Source: Conoideocrella luteorostrata
Lineage: Eukaryota; Ascomycota; Sordariomycetes; Hypocreales; Clavicipitaceae
Direction: 5' to 3'
DNA: 64,000 nt
Assembly: GCA_032433595.1 (NCBI GenBank)
Contig: JASWJB010000098.1
Coordinates: 62,001-126,000 of the forward strand
The notes beneath the pieces were generated by a model. It saw only the letters and a program-made list of their open reading frames with translations, searched no databases and was not told the origin of the DNA. How positions within the stretch are numbered: position 1 is the first letter of the stretch; each line of letters opens with the position of its first letter. Position numbers and translations under genes: made by a program. Positions 20,950-34,476 of this stretch are shown here, one piece after another.

Positions 20950-23900
20950 ATTGGGATGTTCTCGTGAACCTTGGTGTATTCACAACGAATGTTTGGATCG
21001 GGGGGGTCGGTTAGAGAAAGGTTGAGAATAGTGAAAGATGTATCACTTGAACATGTAAAATGAACTAGTTGCGGCTACCTCCGAGCCTATGTGAACTTAA
21101 CAAGTGCCACGAATTCTTAAAATAAAATATCCTCATTTTGCATCTGTTCTATTTCTTTAGCTTTAGTGTGCTCGTTTAGTGGCAGGTCGACCTTGCAGGC
21201 TTGCTATAACCCCTGCCTGGGCCTGTTGACAAAGCTGTGTGAGGCGTATTATGCCATTGTTTTTATTATAGTCTTTCATTTCACAGCGCTATCAAAAATT
21301 ACGCTTTTTGGGATTGACTCGCCGCGGCATGGCGCAGCCCAAACTGTTGCCCGTACCTCTCGAATGCCATGCACCACGTAGTCTAAGCAGCCGAGACAAT
21401 CTGCACTGCGTATTTATTCTCAGTGGCCTCCGCTGTCCACGACCAAGGACAAAATCCTCACAGTGAAACTTAGCCTAAGCCATATTCTATCGCATGGGGC
21501 AATGGTAATGGTCCACTGAGTGATCTGACGCCATGATGGCGATGGGATTTTCGGGAGAGCAGCTAGGTTCCAAGGTAACATACCGACCGAATTGAAGGCC
21601 ACAGTTTTGCGTGTTCAATGGAATTGAATTTTCGGTGCTTGCCTTAAACAGATAATAGACGTCGCTAAAGGACTTGAAATACGATAGCATAAAGACAAAC
21701 TTGAGGACCTCATTGCGGAACCAGACAAACAGATAGATGCTTCTACAATAAGCAGAGCTCATTAACGTCAGAAAACAAGCATGAGGGAAATTTTTCGCAG
21801 ACAAATATTGGATCCCTTTGAGATGCTCGTAGAAACGGTAATGTTATTGCACGCGTTCGATTGCTTTGCCACGACGACTACAATGGACTTCGTAAGGCGG
21901 AGGCTCTCGAATATGGTCGTATCCACGTGTACGTCTACGTAGGTCGTGGACCGTAACTTGCCAACCTGTGCTGGCGCTATCTATCATCTACGTTCTTATG
22001 GAAGGGTTTCGCGGGAACATACTGCAAGATACCATGCCAAACCTTGATATACAAGCTGCCTGCAGTGAGTCCGTATCTTACTATTCTTGTAATCTTAACC
22101 GGTGCCGCCTAGATTACAAAAGAGGAGCATGTCACGGCACTAAGGACAATGATTATACCTATTTCCGGTTCAACGAGTAACTGGAGGGGAGCCCATCATC
22201 GTTAAAATATCGTGCGCGGCATCTGACGGCTTGATGTCGTGAGAGCCTGCTCTAATGGCATGAGTATTTCACTGCCCCTGGAGACGCAACCCTATACCTG
22301 AGGAGCTGCCTTGGAAGCAGCCCTAACTATGGTCTGTCGCTTTTTCACGGACTAGTACATTAGTCTTCCTGGATATAGTGCAGTCTAAGAAATTCTATCA
22401 GGGTCATCTACGCGATATTCCCTCATCGCATAGGCCTTGGCATATAAACATTTCAGTTGATCATGATTTGAAGTTCTTGGTCATCATTGACTGGGATCGG
22501 AAAAGAAGATGTGCGTGTTGGAAATCAATTTGGAGATGTCCTGAAAAGTGTAGTGTCTGGGATATGTTCTTGTGCCTCTAAGTTGGGAAGCCACCCTGAT
22601 GAGGATATAGGGTGTCACGGGCTATAATATACACTAATTGCCACGCACTTGGAGCACATCACGAAGAACCCTCCGGTCAATGGAGAATTCCGCAACGAAA
22701 TTGCCGGCTCTGCAGCGACACATTGTACGATAGAATTTACAGCCTGAACTAGTGCCTCAAGTTATTACCTAGAAAATTATGCATAAGAAGAGGTCTAATT
22801 CCTCGTAAATTGACTATAATACAAGGACAGTTCCACTGAACCAGATGACTATAGCTGCTCACATTATGACAGAACATGTTCTTTTATATGACAAAAGACT
22901 TAGTCGCAAGAAGCTGCGACCGGCATTTAATTTTGGTGATGGGACGACCCAAAAATGTCTTGAGGACATGTCACACAAAGAGACTCAAGAAAATCTCGTG
23001 TAGATAGCTGTGGCAGACGCCAAAAACGTCTGCGGCCAAGCACATAATACAAGAAGCCATTCCTCTCCTTGAGGCTCCCCGAGGTTCCGCGGGCTATCCT
23101 ATGCGATCCACGCCAGTAGAGTCCTTGTCATTCACTCTTCCAAGGCCTCTTTCATGATTGGCTCCGTAGTGGGTATGTCTGATCAACAAGCAACAATAAC
23201 GGTGTGGCCAGACAGTGGACAAATAGCTTAGGCGGTGGCAGGCGTCATCTTTCGATGCAGTGCGAAATCGCCGGCCAATAAAGCGAGGTGTCTCATGGGT
23301 ATGGCGACGTTGACTGCCGCTCACAATCCATAGAGTGGATTACTAACCAGTTGGCCCATCTGCCTAGCACATGACAGCCATCTTTTTGACGGGCCCAACA
23401 ACAAGACGACTGCGTAGCACAAACTGCGTGATGAAAGAACGACTTGGAATCCTGGAGTCCCCACGAACGGTGGGATGCTGGGGCGGTCGGGTTACAGTTC
23501 CTCCCCCGCACCGCCTCGCTAGCGCGCGCGAAACCCTCGACACATGCTTCAAAACTGCACGTAGTATCAAAACGGCATAATGCAAATTTCGATTGGCGGC
23601 GATGGCGTATGCCACATGCAACACGGCTTCCCAAGAAACCCCTACCCAATCAATAGTCCGCTTTCCGTCGTGCGGATCGTGCCTGAAGCCGGTTTTTTTT
23701 TTTTTTTTTTAATTTGGGTAGGGAGCCAAATGAACGTAGTGCGGAGTACGTGCTCCGCCGCGAATGTCGCCATCCATCCCAAGCACCTTCTGCAATGAAT
23801 CATCTAGAACTGCAACCATCTCATCTTGCGTTGCAGTCCTCCTCGCTAGATCAATTTACAGTGACTTGACAAGTGTGCGCACCATGGAGAGCTTGCCGCA

Positions 23901-24748
23901 TGTGCCACATGGTCGGCTGTTCGTCTGCCACCTCGTGGCTTCCCACTAGCCTCATGTTCGTCGCAAATCTCGCTTCGCCCGCTCCTCACCACCCTTTTGA
24001 TCATGAAGAACTCGTCTCTCGGGAGGAGCGTGGCGATCTATGTATAGGCAGTCGATTAGCCGTATGTTTCGGACAAGACTGCCTGCGCGCCATGGTGTTC
24101 CGATCAAACGAGTAAAATGTACGACGCACTAGGTACTTAATGCAGGGTGATTATCAATCGGCCGAAAGGCGAGGACTATCAAACGAGCATTGAGTTCGCC
24201 AGACGTGACTGGAGATTGATAACATTGTATTTTGAATTGGAGTGTCGCTCAGCGGAGTGCGAAACCACCAAATCCCCAAGTACGAACGTTACAGCATTAG
24301 GAATATCACGGATGGTGCACAAGAAGCTAGCTCGGTTGTAAATTATTACAAGACTGCCAGACTATCTTTCTCCGCACTTTTCTCGGTAAACAGAGTCCTT
24401 GACACATGCATGACGGTGGGAAGTGTGGGCGTCACGCATAGGTCGGGCTCTTGCCCCTGTCGAAAAGCTGGGGAAAACAGGAGCAAGTAGGACTATATAC
24501 GGCAACTGATGTCTCCGGCCTTATACGCTTTGATAATGAGCCGACCATTCCCACGCCGAGTTGAAAGCATATCACAAGTCACATCGACGCGGTGCTGATA
24601 TCCACTTTCAGAGATCGGAGCACCCAGTTGTAACGTCTTATTGTTGCGAGTGTTTGCGGACCAGACTCTTGCTTCCTGCCTCTCAAACTTCAACTCGATA
24701 AAGATAATATTCAGGCTGTAGAGATTACAAACAAGCTTTTTACGCAAC
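20950..24748. other. 3.8-kb intergenic region
   Basis: No supported gene on either strand. The part from ~21.8 to 23.0 kb is AT-rich with only short broken frames and contains a TGTCACGGG stretch near 22611 that could be a retrotransposon LTR end, but I could not find a matching end. A T18 run lies at ~23693-23710. The bHLH promoter is presumably in the last few hundred bases. Confidence 0.5.
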
Positions 24749-25927
24749 ATGGAAGCCCATTACTATCTGGATGCGCCCCTGCATCGTGCTGTGGACCGTA
24801 CGTGCGACTGACATGCCCTGGCTTGCCGTCTGTGTGGCTTTTGTTTCATTGTTCGTTATGAATTTCTCTCATTGACATGTTTCATATTTGCAGACATAAA
24901 TTGTCTCGGGCCTGATCCGGAACAACTTCCTGGGTACGAGGCGATGCTCTATGCCCAAGACATCGACTTCCGGCCAGCACGCCGCGCCAGCATAGAATTG
25001 CCGCCGCTCAACGACGCCATCTCATTCGGCGTGGCTAGTAGTGAGCTTCCACTGAATTGTTTTCAAACTGCGCTTGAGAGACAAGCTCGGCTACGGCCCC
25101 AAAGTACGACAGAGTGCCAGGGCCGTATGCACCCTCATGGCATGACGCAAAGCCGTGAAACAAAACAAGTCGGGCATCCATACTATATACATGATGCAGC
25201 AACAGCCAATTATCTTGCATCCGCTGGCGATGCTTCGGCGCAGAATGAAGGCACACGACGCGTAGAGGGCGCAAAGACCGGTTTTCACTTCCAATCATTT
25301 GATTCGTTCCGGCACGACATTGTTCGGTCCAGTGAAGTGATAGAAATTGGAGCCACTCCTCCCAAATGGTGCTGGGGCATCGATACCACGACGACCGCGT
25401 CGCTGATGCAATCCATTCATATAGAGCGGCTTTACCCCCATTTCCCCATGAACAATTGTCACGACAAAATACCATGCAGACGACGAGACGACACCCGAAA
25501 ATCAGAACTACATATGCATGAACCTCTTCTCGAGCAGGTGCATCGACATGATTCTCTCATCCCTCAGTCAATCTACGATGCGCCCTCAGAATCATCACAG
25601 ATTACGTTTCACGCGCCCCTTACAGTGGCATTCGTACGACCCCGTCGTGTCAAGCAATCCGTGGAGCAAAGAAGGAGTAACCATATCCAGCAGGAACAGG
25701 AGCGTCGAATCAAGGTCAAAAATGGGTTGTGTAATCTGGCCAGTATAATTCCTGGCCTGGGCAAGCGCGACATGAGCAAATCAGTAATTCTGGAAAAGAC
25801 GGCAGAATGGCTGGAAGCATTTGTGCGCGGAAACAAGTTTCTGCGAGAACAGTTGTCTCTGCTTGAAACGGTGAATCGGCAGGCTCGGCGGTTGAAACGA
25901 GCCGAGGCGGAGCTTCGCTATTTTTAA
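24749..25927 (+). CDS. bHLH transcription factor
   Basis: Predicted nuclear DNA-binding regulator of 360 aa. The first exon is 24749..24797, starting MEAHYYLDAPLH, and the second 24894..25927. The 96-nt intron has a GTACGT donor and a TTTGCAG acceptor. Without it the main frame has no ATG. The C-terminal ~90 residues form a basic helix-loop-helix: basic RRSNHIQQEQERRIKVK, helix 1 NGLCNLASIIPG, loop GKRDMS, then helix 2 KSVILEKTAEWLEAFV, followed by a short leucine-containing helix. The His-(x8)-Arg arrangement of the basic region suits E-box recognition. The first 260 residues are low-complexity with no domain I recognise. Targets are unknown. Confidence 0.82.
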
Positions 25928-27065
25928 TGCATGTTCTCTCTGAGTGTATTTTGAATATCCCCATCGCTTTATACACCATAGTTGTCCATATGGAGATGTT
26001 CAAATTCTTGTGCATTGATGGGAAGATCTGTATTACAGTGATGATGGAAAAGAATTCTTCGTCTGACAGCCTCTTCCAAATCCCCCTACTTATATCCCTA
26101 CAATCCGAGACGCCCTTATCTCCAAATCCAAACCTGTGCCCAGAAGCCACGTAATTCTTATTGCACTGCCCGCGTAATCCACACATACTCACACACACCC
26201 CCGAGTTATCCGACATTAGTAGGTACCATTTTTCGCAAAGTCGGACTTCTCGTCGCCCCTCTACTAGCTCAAAAAGGCGTTTTGGGTTCATGCACGCTCA
26301 AGGACGAAGCATCGGTCAGCCACTCGTATGACAGATAAGCATTCCCGCCAGTCATACGAGAATTCACGGCTTCCAATAGCTCAGCGCTGCTAGGTTTTCC
26401 CGATACAGTACGTGTTGACCCAATTATATGTAAGTCCATCCGTGGGCGCGATCGGCAAACCTGGCGGATATACCTAACGTTGCACAGAAAGTAGCGTAGC
26501 CAGTGACCACTTTTCATATTGAGTGAGTTGTGACTTTTCCATAGGCTCGTATTTCCCTAGACAACAAGGCAGTCAAGTCAGCCATGTCCAGACGCGCCCT
26601 CATAAGCGACAACTACGCTACCACTGCTCATGCAGTATCACTAAGCAAGAGTATATTAAATCATTTTGGAATGTGGGACCCTGTGTCAGTGAACGGAATT
26701 ATAGATCTTGTTTCCACAGGGGCAAAATATGGAGCGCATGGGTAATGAGAAGACTCGCGGGATTGTAAATTCCCGTGCTAGCGCCGAGTTCATCAACTAG
26801 TTCGCAGCCGACAACTAGTCAACCTTAATAACGTCTCGACTAAAGTCCGTCTTAGCTTGTTTTTGATTCCCCAGACACTTCCCCATCATTGGCTTTCCCC
26901 ACGGGGCGTTAACCCCACGCCGTTCACGTCCGGGACACTGTAAAGCTGTAAGCCTATATAATATCACTCATACCGTCTGATGTTCGCCTTTACAACTGAC
27001 GGTCATTTTTTTTTCTTTCGTGCTAGATCCTGTTCTCTCAGCTGCTTTCACATTCTCTTTTAATC
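25928..27065. other. intergenic with MFS gene promoter
   Basis: No supported gene. A TATATAAT box at 26955-26962 lies ~110 bases upstream of the transporter ATG and is a plausible core promoter; a pyrimidine-rich stretch (CATTTTTTTTTCTTTCG) follows it. Confidence 0.5.
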
Positions 27066-28985
27066 ATGTTGGACGAGAAGATGAAGACCATTGCCGCGGA
27101 TCACGATGAAGACATTGGCTCTAAAACAGAGGCCGCTAAACAGCCTGTGGAGGCTATCGCCACGACGTTGTATTGTGGCGAAGGCGCCCCCAATCCTTGG
27201 GGTCGTGGTCATCTACAACTCTATGCTGCGTGCCTAATTATCTATCTTTGTTCAACTATGAACGGTACCTCTTCCACCCCAGCAGCAACGGCAATCCCCT
27301 AATGAAAGTCTACATAGTGCTGTATGTAGGGAATTTTAACTGGTTGCTAGGTTACGATGGGTCACTAATGGGCTCAATCAACGCGCTGCCCGAATACCAA
27401 GAGCACTACAATCTCACCAAAGGCGGCTCCTCAGTCACGGGTCTTGTCTTCTCTATCTTCCAGATTGCCCAAATGGTCGGTGCCTTATTCACCTGGATCT
27501 GCGATTGGCAGGGTCGCAAAAGAGCCATGGTCTTCGGTTGCTTCGGTGTCACGGCTTCGGCCGTCTTCACTGCCCTTGCTCCGTCGTTGTCCTCATTTAT
27601 CGGAGCTCGTTTTCTGCTCAGCTTTTTCTCAACCATCGCTACTGTTGCTGCGCCGCTTCTACTTGTAGAAATCGCGCCACCACTTACTCGTGGAACCGTA
27701 GCTGGTGCATACAACACCTTATACTACATGGGCTCCATCATTGCTACTTTTGGTAAGTCGTGGTACTTTCTTCATATTGACTAAACCTACCATGCTAATG
27801 AGATCTGTTCTCAATAGCCATGTATGGAGCCAATTTGCATCTATCCGGTAATCTCAAGTGGCGACTTCCCCTTTGGCTGCAAATGCTATGCCCAGGGCTG
27901 GTTTGCCTTTTCGGCTGGTACGTCCCAGAAAGCCCACGGTGGCTGGTCGCGAAGGGGAGAATCGAGGACGCGAGACAGTTTATCATCAGACATCACGCCA
28001 ATGGGGACGCAAATCACCAGATAGTGGCTATCGAAATGAACGAAATCGAATGCTCTCTAGCAGAGGGCCACATGAATTCTGCAAAGGCTTATTTTGACCT
28101 TCGAAGTCTTGTCAAGTCACGTTCCAGACTTTATCGACTCATGCTGGCGCTTACAATGGCTTGGTTTGGCCAATTCTCGGGTAACAATATCTCCAGTTAT
28201 TATCTTCCTGACATGGTGGCCGGCGTGGGAATCACAGACGTCAATACAAAGTTGCTGCGTAATGCTATTTATGCCGTCACTGGCTGGATTTCTGCAACGC
28301 TCGGCGGTAAGATCAAAGAAAGGGCCCCATGTGACTTGAGCTAGAAAGGTTAACCTAACGAAATACTCGTACAGCACGCTTACACGACGTTTTTGGTCGC
28401 CGCAAGATGCTAATGTCGTCATGTGCGGGTATGGCCGTCGCGCTGGCTATTGTTGCAGGAACAACAGCGCAGTACCAGCAGTCTGGAAGCAAATCTGCAA
28501 GCTCTGCAAGCATCGCCTTCATTTATATCTTTGGCTGTATCTTCGCAGTAGCTTTTACGCCTATGCAACCTATCTATCCTGCCGAAGTGTTGTCGAGTAA
28601 GTTGAACTTGGCCAACCAGAGCAACATGATAGCACTAAGTGAGACTAATGAAACTGCAGACGATATGCGTGCAAACGGTATGATGATGTTTCAGATCACT
28701 GCTGGCTGCGCAAGCTTTGTCAACACGTTCGCCGCACCCGAAGCCATGAAGAACATTAAATATTGGTTGTAGGTGCCCACAGTAATGAATCCAAAACTTT
28801 CTCATCTCCACGGCTGTTAACACTCTTCCAGTTATGTGTTTTTTGTGTTCTGGGATATATTCGAGCTGATTTTTATCTACTTCTTTTACGTTGAGACCAA
28901 AGGCCGAACGCTGGAGGAGCTTGATCTGGTTTTTGAGTCTAAAAATCCACGGAAAGCTAGCACCCGTACCATCGTTACTTTTTGA
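27066..28985 (+). CDS. MFS sugar transporter
   Basis: Plasma-membrane sugar/H+ symporter of the major facilitator superfamily, about 12 helices. The six-exon model is 27066..27264, 27351..27752, 27818..28306, 28375..28596, 28660..28768 and 28832..28985, giving 524 aa. The introns are 86, 65, 68, 63, 63 and all but one junction falls after one base of a codon. Joined exons give family signatures: [12 protein letters not shown] in helix 1, DWQGRKRAM between helices 2 and 3, [12 protein letters not shown] before the central loop, FGRRKML in the second half and [12 protein letters not shown] at the end. The long soluble N-terminus fits fungal lactose/hexose permease-like members. The substrate cannot be told by eye. 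The C-terminus is short and Lys/Arg-rich. Confidence 0.9.
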
Positions 28986-29928
28986 ATGGTTTTTTTTTTT
29001 TTGGCTAGAAATGTCGACAAGTTTGGCCAAGATACCATGATCGGCACGGTGTTTCGTTCAAACAACATCGTGGGAATGGGTCTCCGACGAAGCATCTCCA
29101 TGCCGTCATTGATTCCTCGCTTACACCATGTGCATCCATGACGCAGTGGTCGACTTAAGCGTTACTTGGGCCAACGCCCACGCATTTGATACTTGTATTA
29201 AAAATCTATGATTCTATTTATGCAATAGTACTACTAGACCCTATTGTCAACGCAGTTATCAAGCAGCACCGAGTTAGTCCTAACTTGACGGATTTTCCCT
29301 CGCAACTGCCATTGTTCTCCAAGAGCGATCAATAATAATCACTCCCAATAGAATTCCCGTCATGGGAAGCCTCGTGCTCAAAATTCACCGACTATGCTGC
29401 AATTGTATGGGTTCTGGGACTGACATTCGAGTTTGTGGCTTTCGTTTTGGACTGCAGCAGTCATTATCACCAATGAGGTGTAGATATATGTCATAGCCAA
29501 CTTGCCGATGGCGGCGTTGCGGTGGAAAGCAGGGTGCGGGCTGCAGGTGAAATGGCCAGAGGGCGAGATCAAGGCATTAAAAGGCGGTTTTGTTTCGTTG
29601 GGGCAAATCGCGTGCGGGGGAAGTTAGTTGTTTTGGTTGGTGAGCGGGAAACATATGTTTCAGAAGAACTAACCATGGATGTGTGCATGTTGGGAATTTA
29701 CCTAACCCTCAAAGTAGCATCTTCATTTTTAATCCGCGCTTGCCGCGATAAGGGGGCAAGACAAGTTGCATCCCTTTGGCGGGGCATGGCAGTGATGTAT
29801 CACGTGATCGCAATGAAGGGAGTTAAAGTCATCATTGCGACGAACTCGACTGTCTGAACTGAAACTGAGCCAAGCTGAAAATCGCGTCTGATCATAAGCC
29901 CTTGTGTGAATCCGACTGCATACAAATC
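28986..29928. other. intergenic
   Basis: No supported gene. It starts with a T12 run just after the transporter stop codon. A plus-strand frame at ~29522-29857 has no motif and poor composition. Confidence 0.5.
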
Positions 29929-31383
29929 ATGAGTCGCTGGTCATCATTCTGTCGGGTCGTCGTCCCATATGGACTGGCCCTGCAAGCTATAGCAGGGATC
30001 GGCTTCCACCTTGACTATTCAGCGGAAATAGACTTCCTTATTGGACTTGGCCCGCGCCTTACAGGCAGCCCTGCGCATAATGTGCTCATTGAACACATTG
30101 AGAAGGCATTGACAGACATGGGGCTTGAAACGAAGTCCGACAACTACAAGTTTGAATACATGACTGAGCCATCAGCGCCGCCCTCGCTGTTTGTCGATGG
30201 GAAGCACATCGAGATTGCTTCTGTGTATCCATACTCGGGACTGACAAACGTCTCCGGCGTCACTAGCAAGCTGATCGAAATTGGCCCTGCTATGGATTGG
30301 CATCTGGCCGAGGGCAGCATCGCCGTTTTACCACTCTCAAATCCACCCGTGTCATACTCCACCGTGCTGAGGACTTGGGATCCATCCAAGATGTGGAAAG
30401 GTGAGGTGAGGAACCCTCTTCTTTCCACAAATAATCTTGGACAAAGTCTCGCAGCAGCCAAGGAGGCAGGTGTCAAAGCCGTGATCTTAGCCTGGGATAA
30501 GACCATCAGCCCGTCTAATGCTCAAAACCAGTATCTCCCCTGCAGGTTCCTCTTTGCCGGCCTCCCCGCTGCATTCGTTTCCGGGCGAGACAGCAAGGAC
30601 ATACTGGCAGCAGCCCAAGCCAACCAATCTGCCACCTTCACACTTGCCTCGCAACTAAGGTCTGGTACTTCATCGCGCACACTCTACGCAGCGGTGAAGG
30701 GTAAAAATGCTACGAAGTCACACGAATCTGTGCTCATCATCACCCACACAGACGGCACCAATGTGATCGAGGAGAACGGGCACATCGGCATGCTGCAGTT
30801 AGTGCAGGATACGGTTCGGAAGCAACCACATCGGACACATGTTTTCGTTTTCACCACAGGGCATCTGCGCATACCGTCTTTCTCGCAGTCTGTTGCAGCC
30901 ACCTCGCGATGGCTAGATGATCACCCCGAGCTTTGGGCGGGCGGGCCTGGACAGCATCGTGCCGTGGCAGGCCTCGCAATCGAGCACCTTGGCCCTGTAG
31001 AATTCGTAGATGACATTAAGAGTCAATCCTACACATCGACCGGGAAAGCGCAGCCAGAAATACTGTACGCTTCCACTCGGGAGCTGGCCGCTCTCACAGA
31101 TAGAGAATGGAGAGGTGCTGACCCTGCATTCGTGCGAGTCTTGAACCCGTCCAATCTGACGCAGTTTGGTGAGGGGGCGGCGCTTTCTGATAAAGGAATT
31201 CCGAACGTTTCGTTAGCTACGGGGCCGTTGTACCTGTTTGCGACGTGGGAGGGAGACGAGCATGATTTACTCGACATGAAATCCTTTACGAGACAAGTTG
31301 AAAGCTTTAGGCGTCTGAGGGGGCGTCTTGATGTCATGGACTCTACCTCCATCATTTGCGACCAACGATACGAAGAGAGGTGA
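29929..31383 (+). CDS. M28-family peptidase-like protein
   Basis: A 484-aa chain from the first ATG (MSRWSSFCRVVV); the hydrophobic stretch at residues 9-25 may be a signal peptide or anchor. After an N-terminal LGPRLTGSPAHN segment, typical of M28 aminopeptidases, comes a PA-like inserted region (SLAAAKEAGVKAVILAW). The metal-site region reads HTDGTNVIEENG, with His, Asp and a Glu-Glu pair in the places where M28 enzymes bind two zinc ions. Classic members have a Gly/Asp-rich loop here instead, so activity is uncertain. The stop codon overlaps a good donor (AG followed by GTGAGT at 31382). Splicing to a CAG near 31427 would extend the frame by about 28 residues, so the C-terminus is not fixed. 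Confidence 0.78.
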   Translation: MSRWSSFCRVVVPYGLALQAIAGIGFHLDYSAEIDFLIGLGPRLTGSPAHNVLIEHIEKALTDMGLETKSDNYKFEYMTEPSAPPSLFVDGKHIEIASVYPYSGLTNVSGVTSKLIEIGPAMDWHLAEGSIAVLPLSNPPVSYSTVLRTWDPSKMWKGEVRNPLLSTNNLGQSLAAAKEAGVKAVILAWDKTISPSNAQNQYLPCRFLFAGLPAAFVSGRDSKDILAAAQANQSATFTLASQLRSGTSSRTLYAAVKGKNATKSHESVLIITHTDGTNVIEENGHIGMLQLVQDTVRKQPHRTHVFVFTTGHLRIPSFSQSVAATSRWLDDHPELWAGGPGQHRAVAGLAIEHLGPVEFVDDIKSQSYTSTGKAQPEILYASTRELAALTDREWRGADPAFVRVLNPSNLTQFGEGAALSDKGIPNVSLATGPLYLFATWEGDEHDLLDMKSFTRQVESFRRLRGRLDVMDSTSIICDQRYEER

Positions 31384-34300
31384 GTCCTAGTTATGGTCAG
31401 GGGGTCACAGTGATGTCAAAAATTCAGGCTTGTCTCTGGGGCAGATGCCCACTTTACAATGGAAAAGCCACTTCCCCTTTTATTGAATGACTACTTAATG
31501 TGTTTGTAATTTCTTTTGAATTACAATAATAATAATATTATGATTCTGAATCTTGGCCTCAAAGTACTCGTTACTAAATCCATCTATTGTACCTATACGT
31601 TGGTACTTTTAACAGATTATAATGAGTGGAACGGGTCCTCCAACCTTATACTAGTAGCATTCATGTAAAGAACCAGAATCGCGGAGTGCGACATATGGAC
31701 CCATATCTACAGCCCGCCCCGTCATAATCTCCAGCTTTTTAATAAATACAGGTTATGTCGTATCCGCCTTTACCGTCTATGCAATACGACAGCCAGGTGG
31801 CGGGTCTGTTGTTTCCATATAGCGCCTCTCATTGCGCAGGGCACGCCGAACTCCTTTCTATCGGGACTTTTTGAGTCACTTCGAGCTTACCGGGAGCTTC
31901 TGTCGTCCCTGAAAGTCATTGGGCAACCAATCATATGCCAACTAGACGCATGCCACATACAACATGCAGGTACACCCGGGATTCAACATTTAGCACGCAG
32001 CACGCAGCACGCAGCACGCCGCTTATACACCCACTTGAAAGTAAAATCAGGGTCCCACCACCTATATTAATCGTAGCACCCGATATGCTTTAGTGCGCCG
32101 AAGGGCGATGGCCGCATTCGGGGGGTTGGCGTTGCTCCCCACAAATACCTCGAAACTACCCCGAGGCGCACAGTGAGCTATATGCTCCAGAGAGGGCGAC
32201 GCAGGTTGGGGGTGCTGCATGAGGCCAATACTACTTGGAGAACGAATAGCGGAAAGCAGGCGGTTCATTTCTGGGGAATCACTGCCTGGGACTCTGGCCA
32301 CAACACCCAGAACTGCGAGTCCACCTATTCAACGACCCCCGGTTAGCGAAATGGGTGGCGTGTCACTGTGACAGGTCAATTTCATGCCTCCCTTTGCTTT
32401 GCGAGATGAATGTCATCCATTTAGTTTATGCGTGAAGGAGTTCTCGGCCGTAAGATGAGCAGATGTCGTGCCGAACACTGCCGCGTTATAGCCCCATCCC
32501 CAATAAGCTAGGTGTAGTGGCTGGCTGGCAATCAGGCAGATTCAAAATCGTCAAAATCGTTAATATTCCTGAACACGCCGGCCCAGGCGCGTTCTAGAAT
32601 ATTTCCTCATCGGGTCTAACTCCCGCTCAGGCTATTTGCGCATCAATGAAATTGCTCCAAAACCGCTTTTCATCCACGCATTCTTCCGGGGTTGACGGCA
32701 TCCCAACCATTCCCGCATGAAACGTCAATATCATGTTTCAGAGGTACATAATCCCCCTTTTACCCAACATCAATGCCGCATCAGAAGGTTATAAGGTTCG
32801 GCATAACTTTGTTCTTTTTCCCGAGGTGCGGTCGTTTCTAGTAAAATTAAACATCTGCTCAGCGACTGCTCAGCGACTGTCTCCGATTTGTCGCACAGAA
32901 TAGTGGGGGCAATGGCATCCCGGTCGAAATACGGGAATGTCCTTACTGCTGGGACTTCCCCAAATTAATCCCCAATCTACATACAACAGAGAGAGTAAGG
33001 CTTGGATATCCGTGGACAAGGTCTAGATGTCACGAAACGGCCGAAGTCGTGTCAACAGCCCAATTGAGGGAAAAATCTCCGTGCCAAGAGCTAACCAGAG
33101 CACTTGAGGCTTGGGGGCCAGAGGAAGGAAAAACTAGCGTCCATGGATGCCGCGACATGCATGTTGGCTTTGCATACGATCGGATCGACTTTTGAATACC
33201 TGCCTATTTCCAGTCAGCTGCAGATGGCAATCTACTTAAATTTTAATGTTAATTTGTTCGTAAACACGCATCATGTGTGACAATCGAAGAAAACACGACG
33301 ACATTTGCCTGGCTCGTTGCATAAAGGGTCGGCCCGACAATGAGGAGCTCTTGCTTGCACAAAAGATGTGCAACAAGCCAACCAAGCTGGCTGTGGGTCT
33401 CCAGGAAACATTCTAGAAGCTCAAAGCCCTCCAAGTCCATTTCTGGCAGGAGCTTCCCGTCGTCGGCCCTCGCTGCCCGCCAGGTACCGGGGCAGCTGGA
33501 CTTGCTAGTCCCGAGTTTCATTGGCCTCAGCCCAGTCCGTCCCATTTAAAGGGGGGTCTACTAGTATACCGCATGATTTCGGAGGAACTATCGCTGGCCG
33601 TACTCCGTATTGTCGTCTTATTCCTGGAACTTGCCGAGCTGACATGAAAGTGACCAGCCAAGGATGTGCATTTCCACATGATACTGCAATTCCAGGTAGG
33701 CGCGCCATCCAGCGCAGCCGTGGAAGACAGCACCATCACATCCATCCTATACGCTGCTGCAATAAGACACGTATCTTATACGTGGTCCAGCACGGACGCA
33801 AAAGTGCAATTCTCAAAGCGTCCAATTTGCGACCAATAATGCCAAACTCTAATGCAGTCGCGTGGTTGTTGCAGACAGTGTGGGAGGCTGCTGCAGGGCT
33901 TATAACCGGTTCGAAATATTGCATGCATGTACTCCGTACATGTCTCCAATAAATCCATGGATTTCCAAATACTTTCACTGCTACTCCCAAAACGAACAGA
34001 GCTAGCCTTGTTACTCCATGCCGTATCCTACCTACCCCCTGGCCACAGACGGCGATGAGTACGTTTTCGTGATTGGAAGCTTGGCATATGCAGGTGGCTG
34101 AGTCGGGCCCCGATTTGCTCTACTGGTGGTGTGCCGATACGCCTTGCTACAATAGGTCGCGATCATACCCGTCGGCTTTGATGGTGCGCTCACTTAGATT
34201 GCTGGTTCTCAAGCAAGCGCTGCTGTGAAACCTTCACACCTAATATTCACCATAGTATTGTCAGTCACTGTCAGTAAATGTGTCGGTCCGGCCTTGGGGG

Positions 34301-34476
34301 CAGCACATAAATTGACTTTTGCCGTTATTTGCCAGCCACGGATGGTGTCTGCGACGACGTTAAGGGTACGGCAGCCGAGATTGGGTGATATTAGACCTTA
34401 AGACCTTCTTCTGGCACCTCTAACTGCACCAAAGTCGAACCAATAAAGACTTGCTCGCGCTCGTTCAATAGCTCGA
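31384..34476. other. 3.1-kb intergenic region
   Basis: No supported gene. Contents: four tandem AGCACGC heptamers at 31992-32019 and two TACTCCGTA 9-mers (33601, 33930). Minus-strand frames near 32062-32301 and 33249-33545 have no recognisable product. The last few hundred bases are presumably the promoter of the orphan gene at 34477. Confidence 0.5.
31992..32019. repeat. heptanucleotide microsatellite (AGCACGC)x4
   Basis: Four perfect head-to-tail copies of AGCACGC in non-coding DNA. Useful as a polymorphic marker; no function implied. Confidence 0.9.

Noticed and set aside
22611..22980. TGTCACGGG as a possible gypsy-type LTR start
   Set aside because: No matching terminus or target duplication found.
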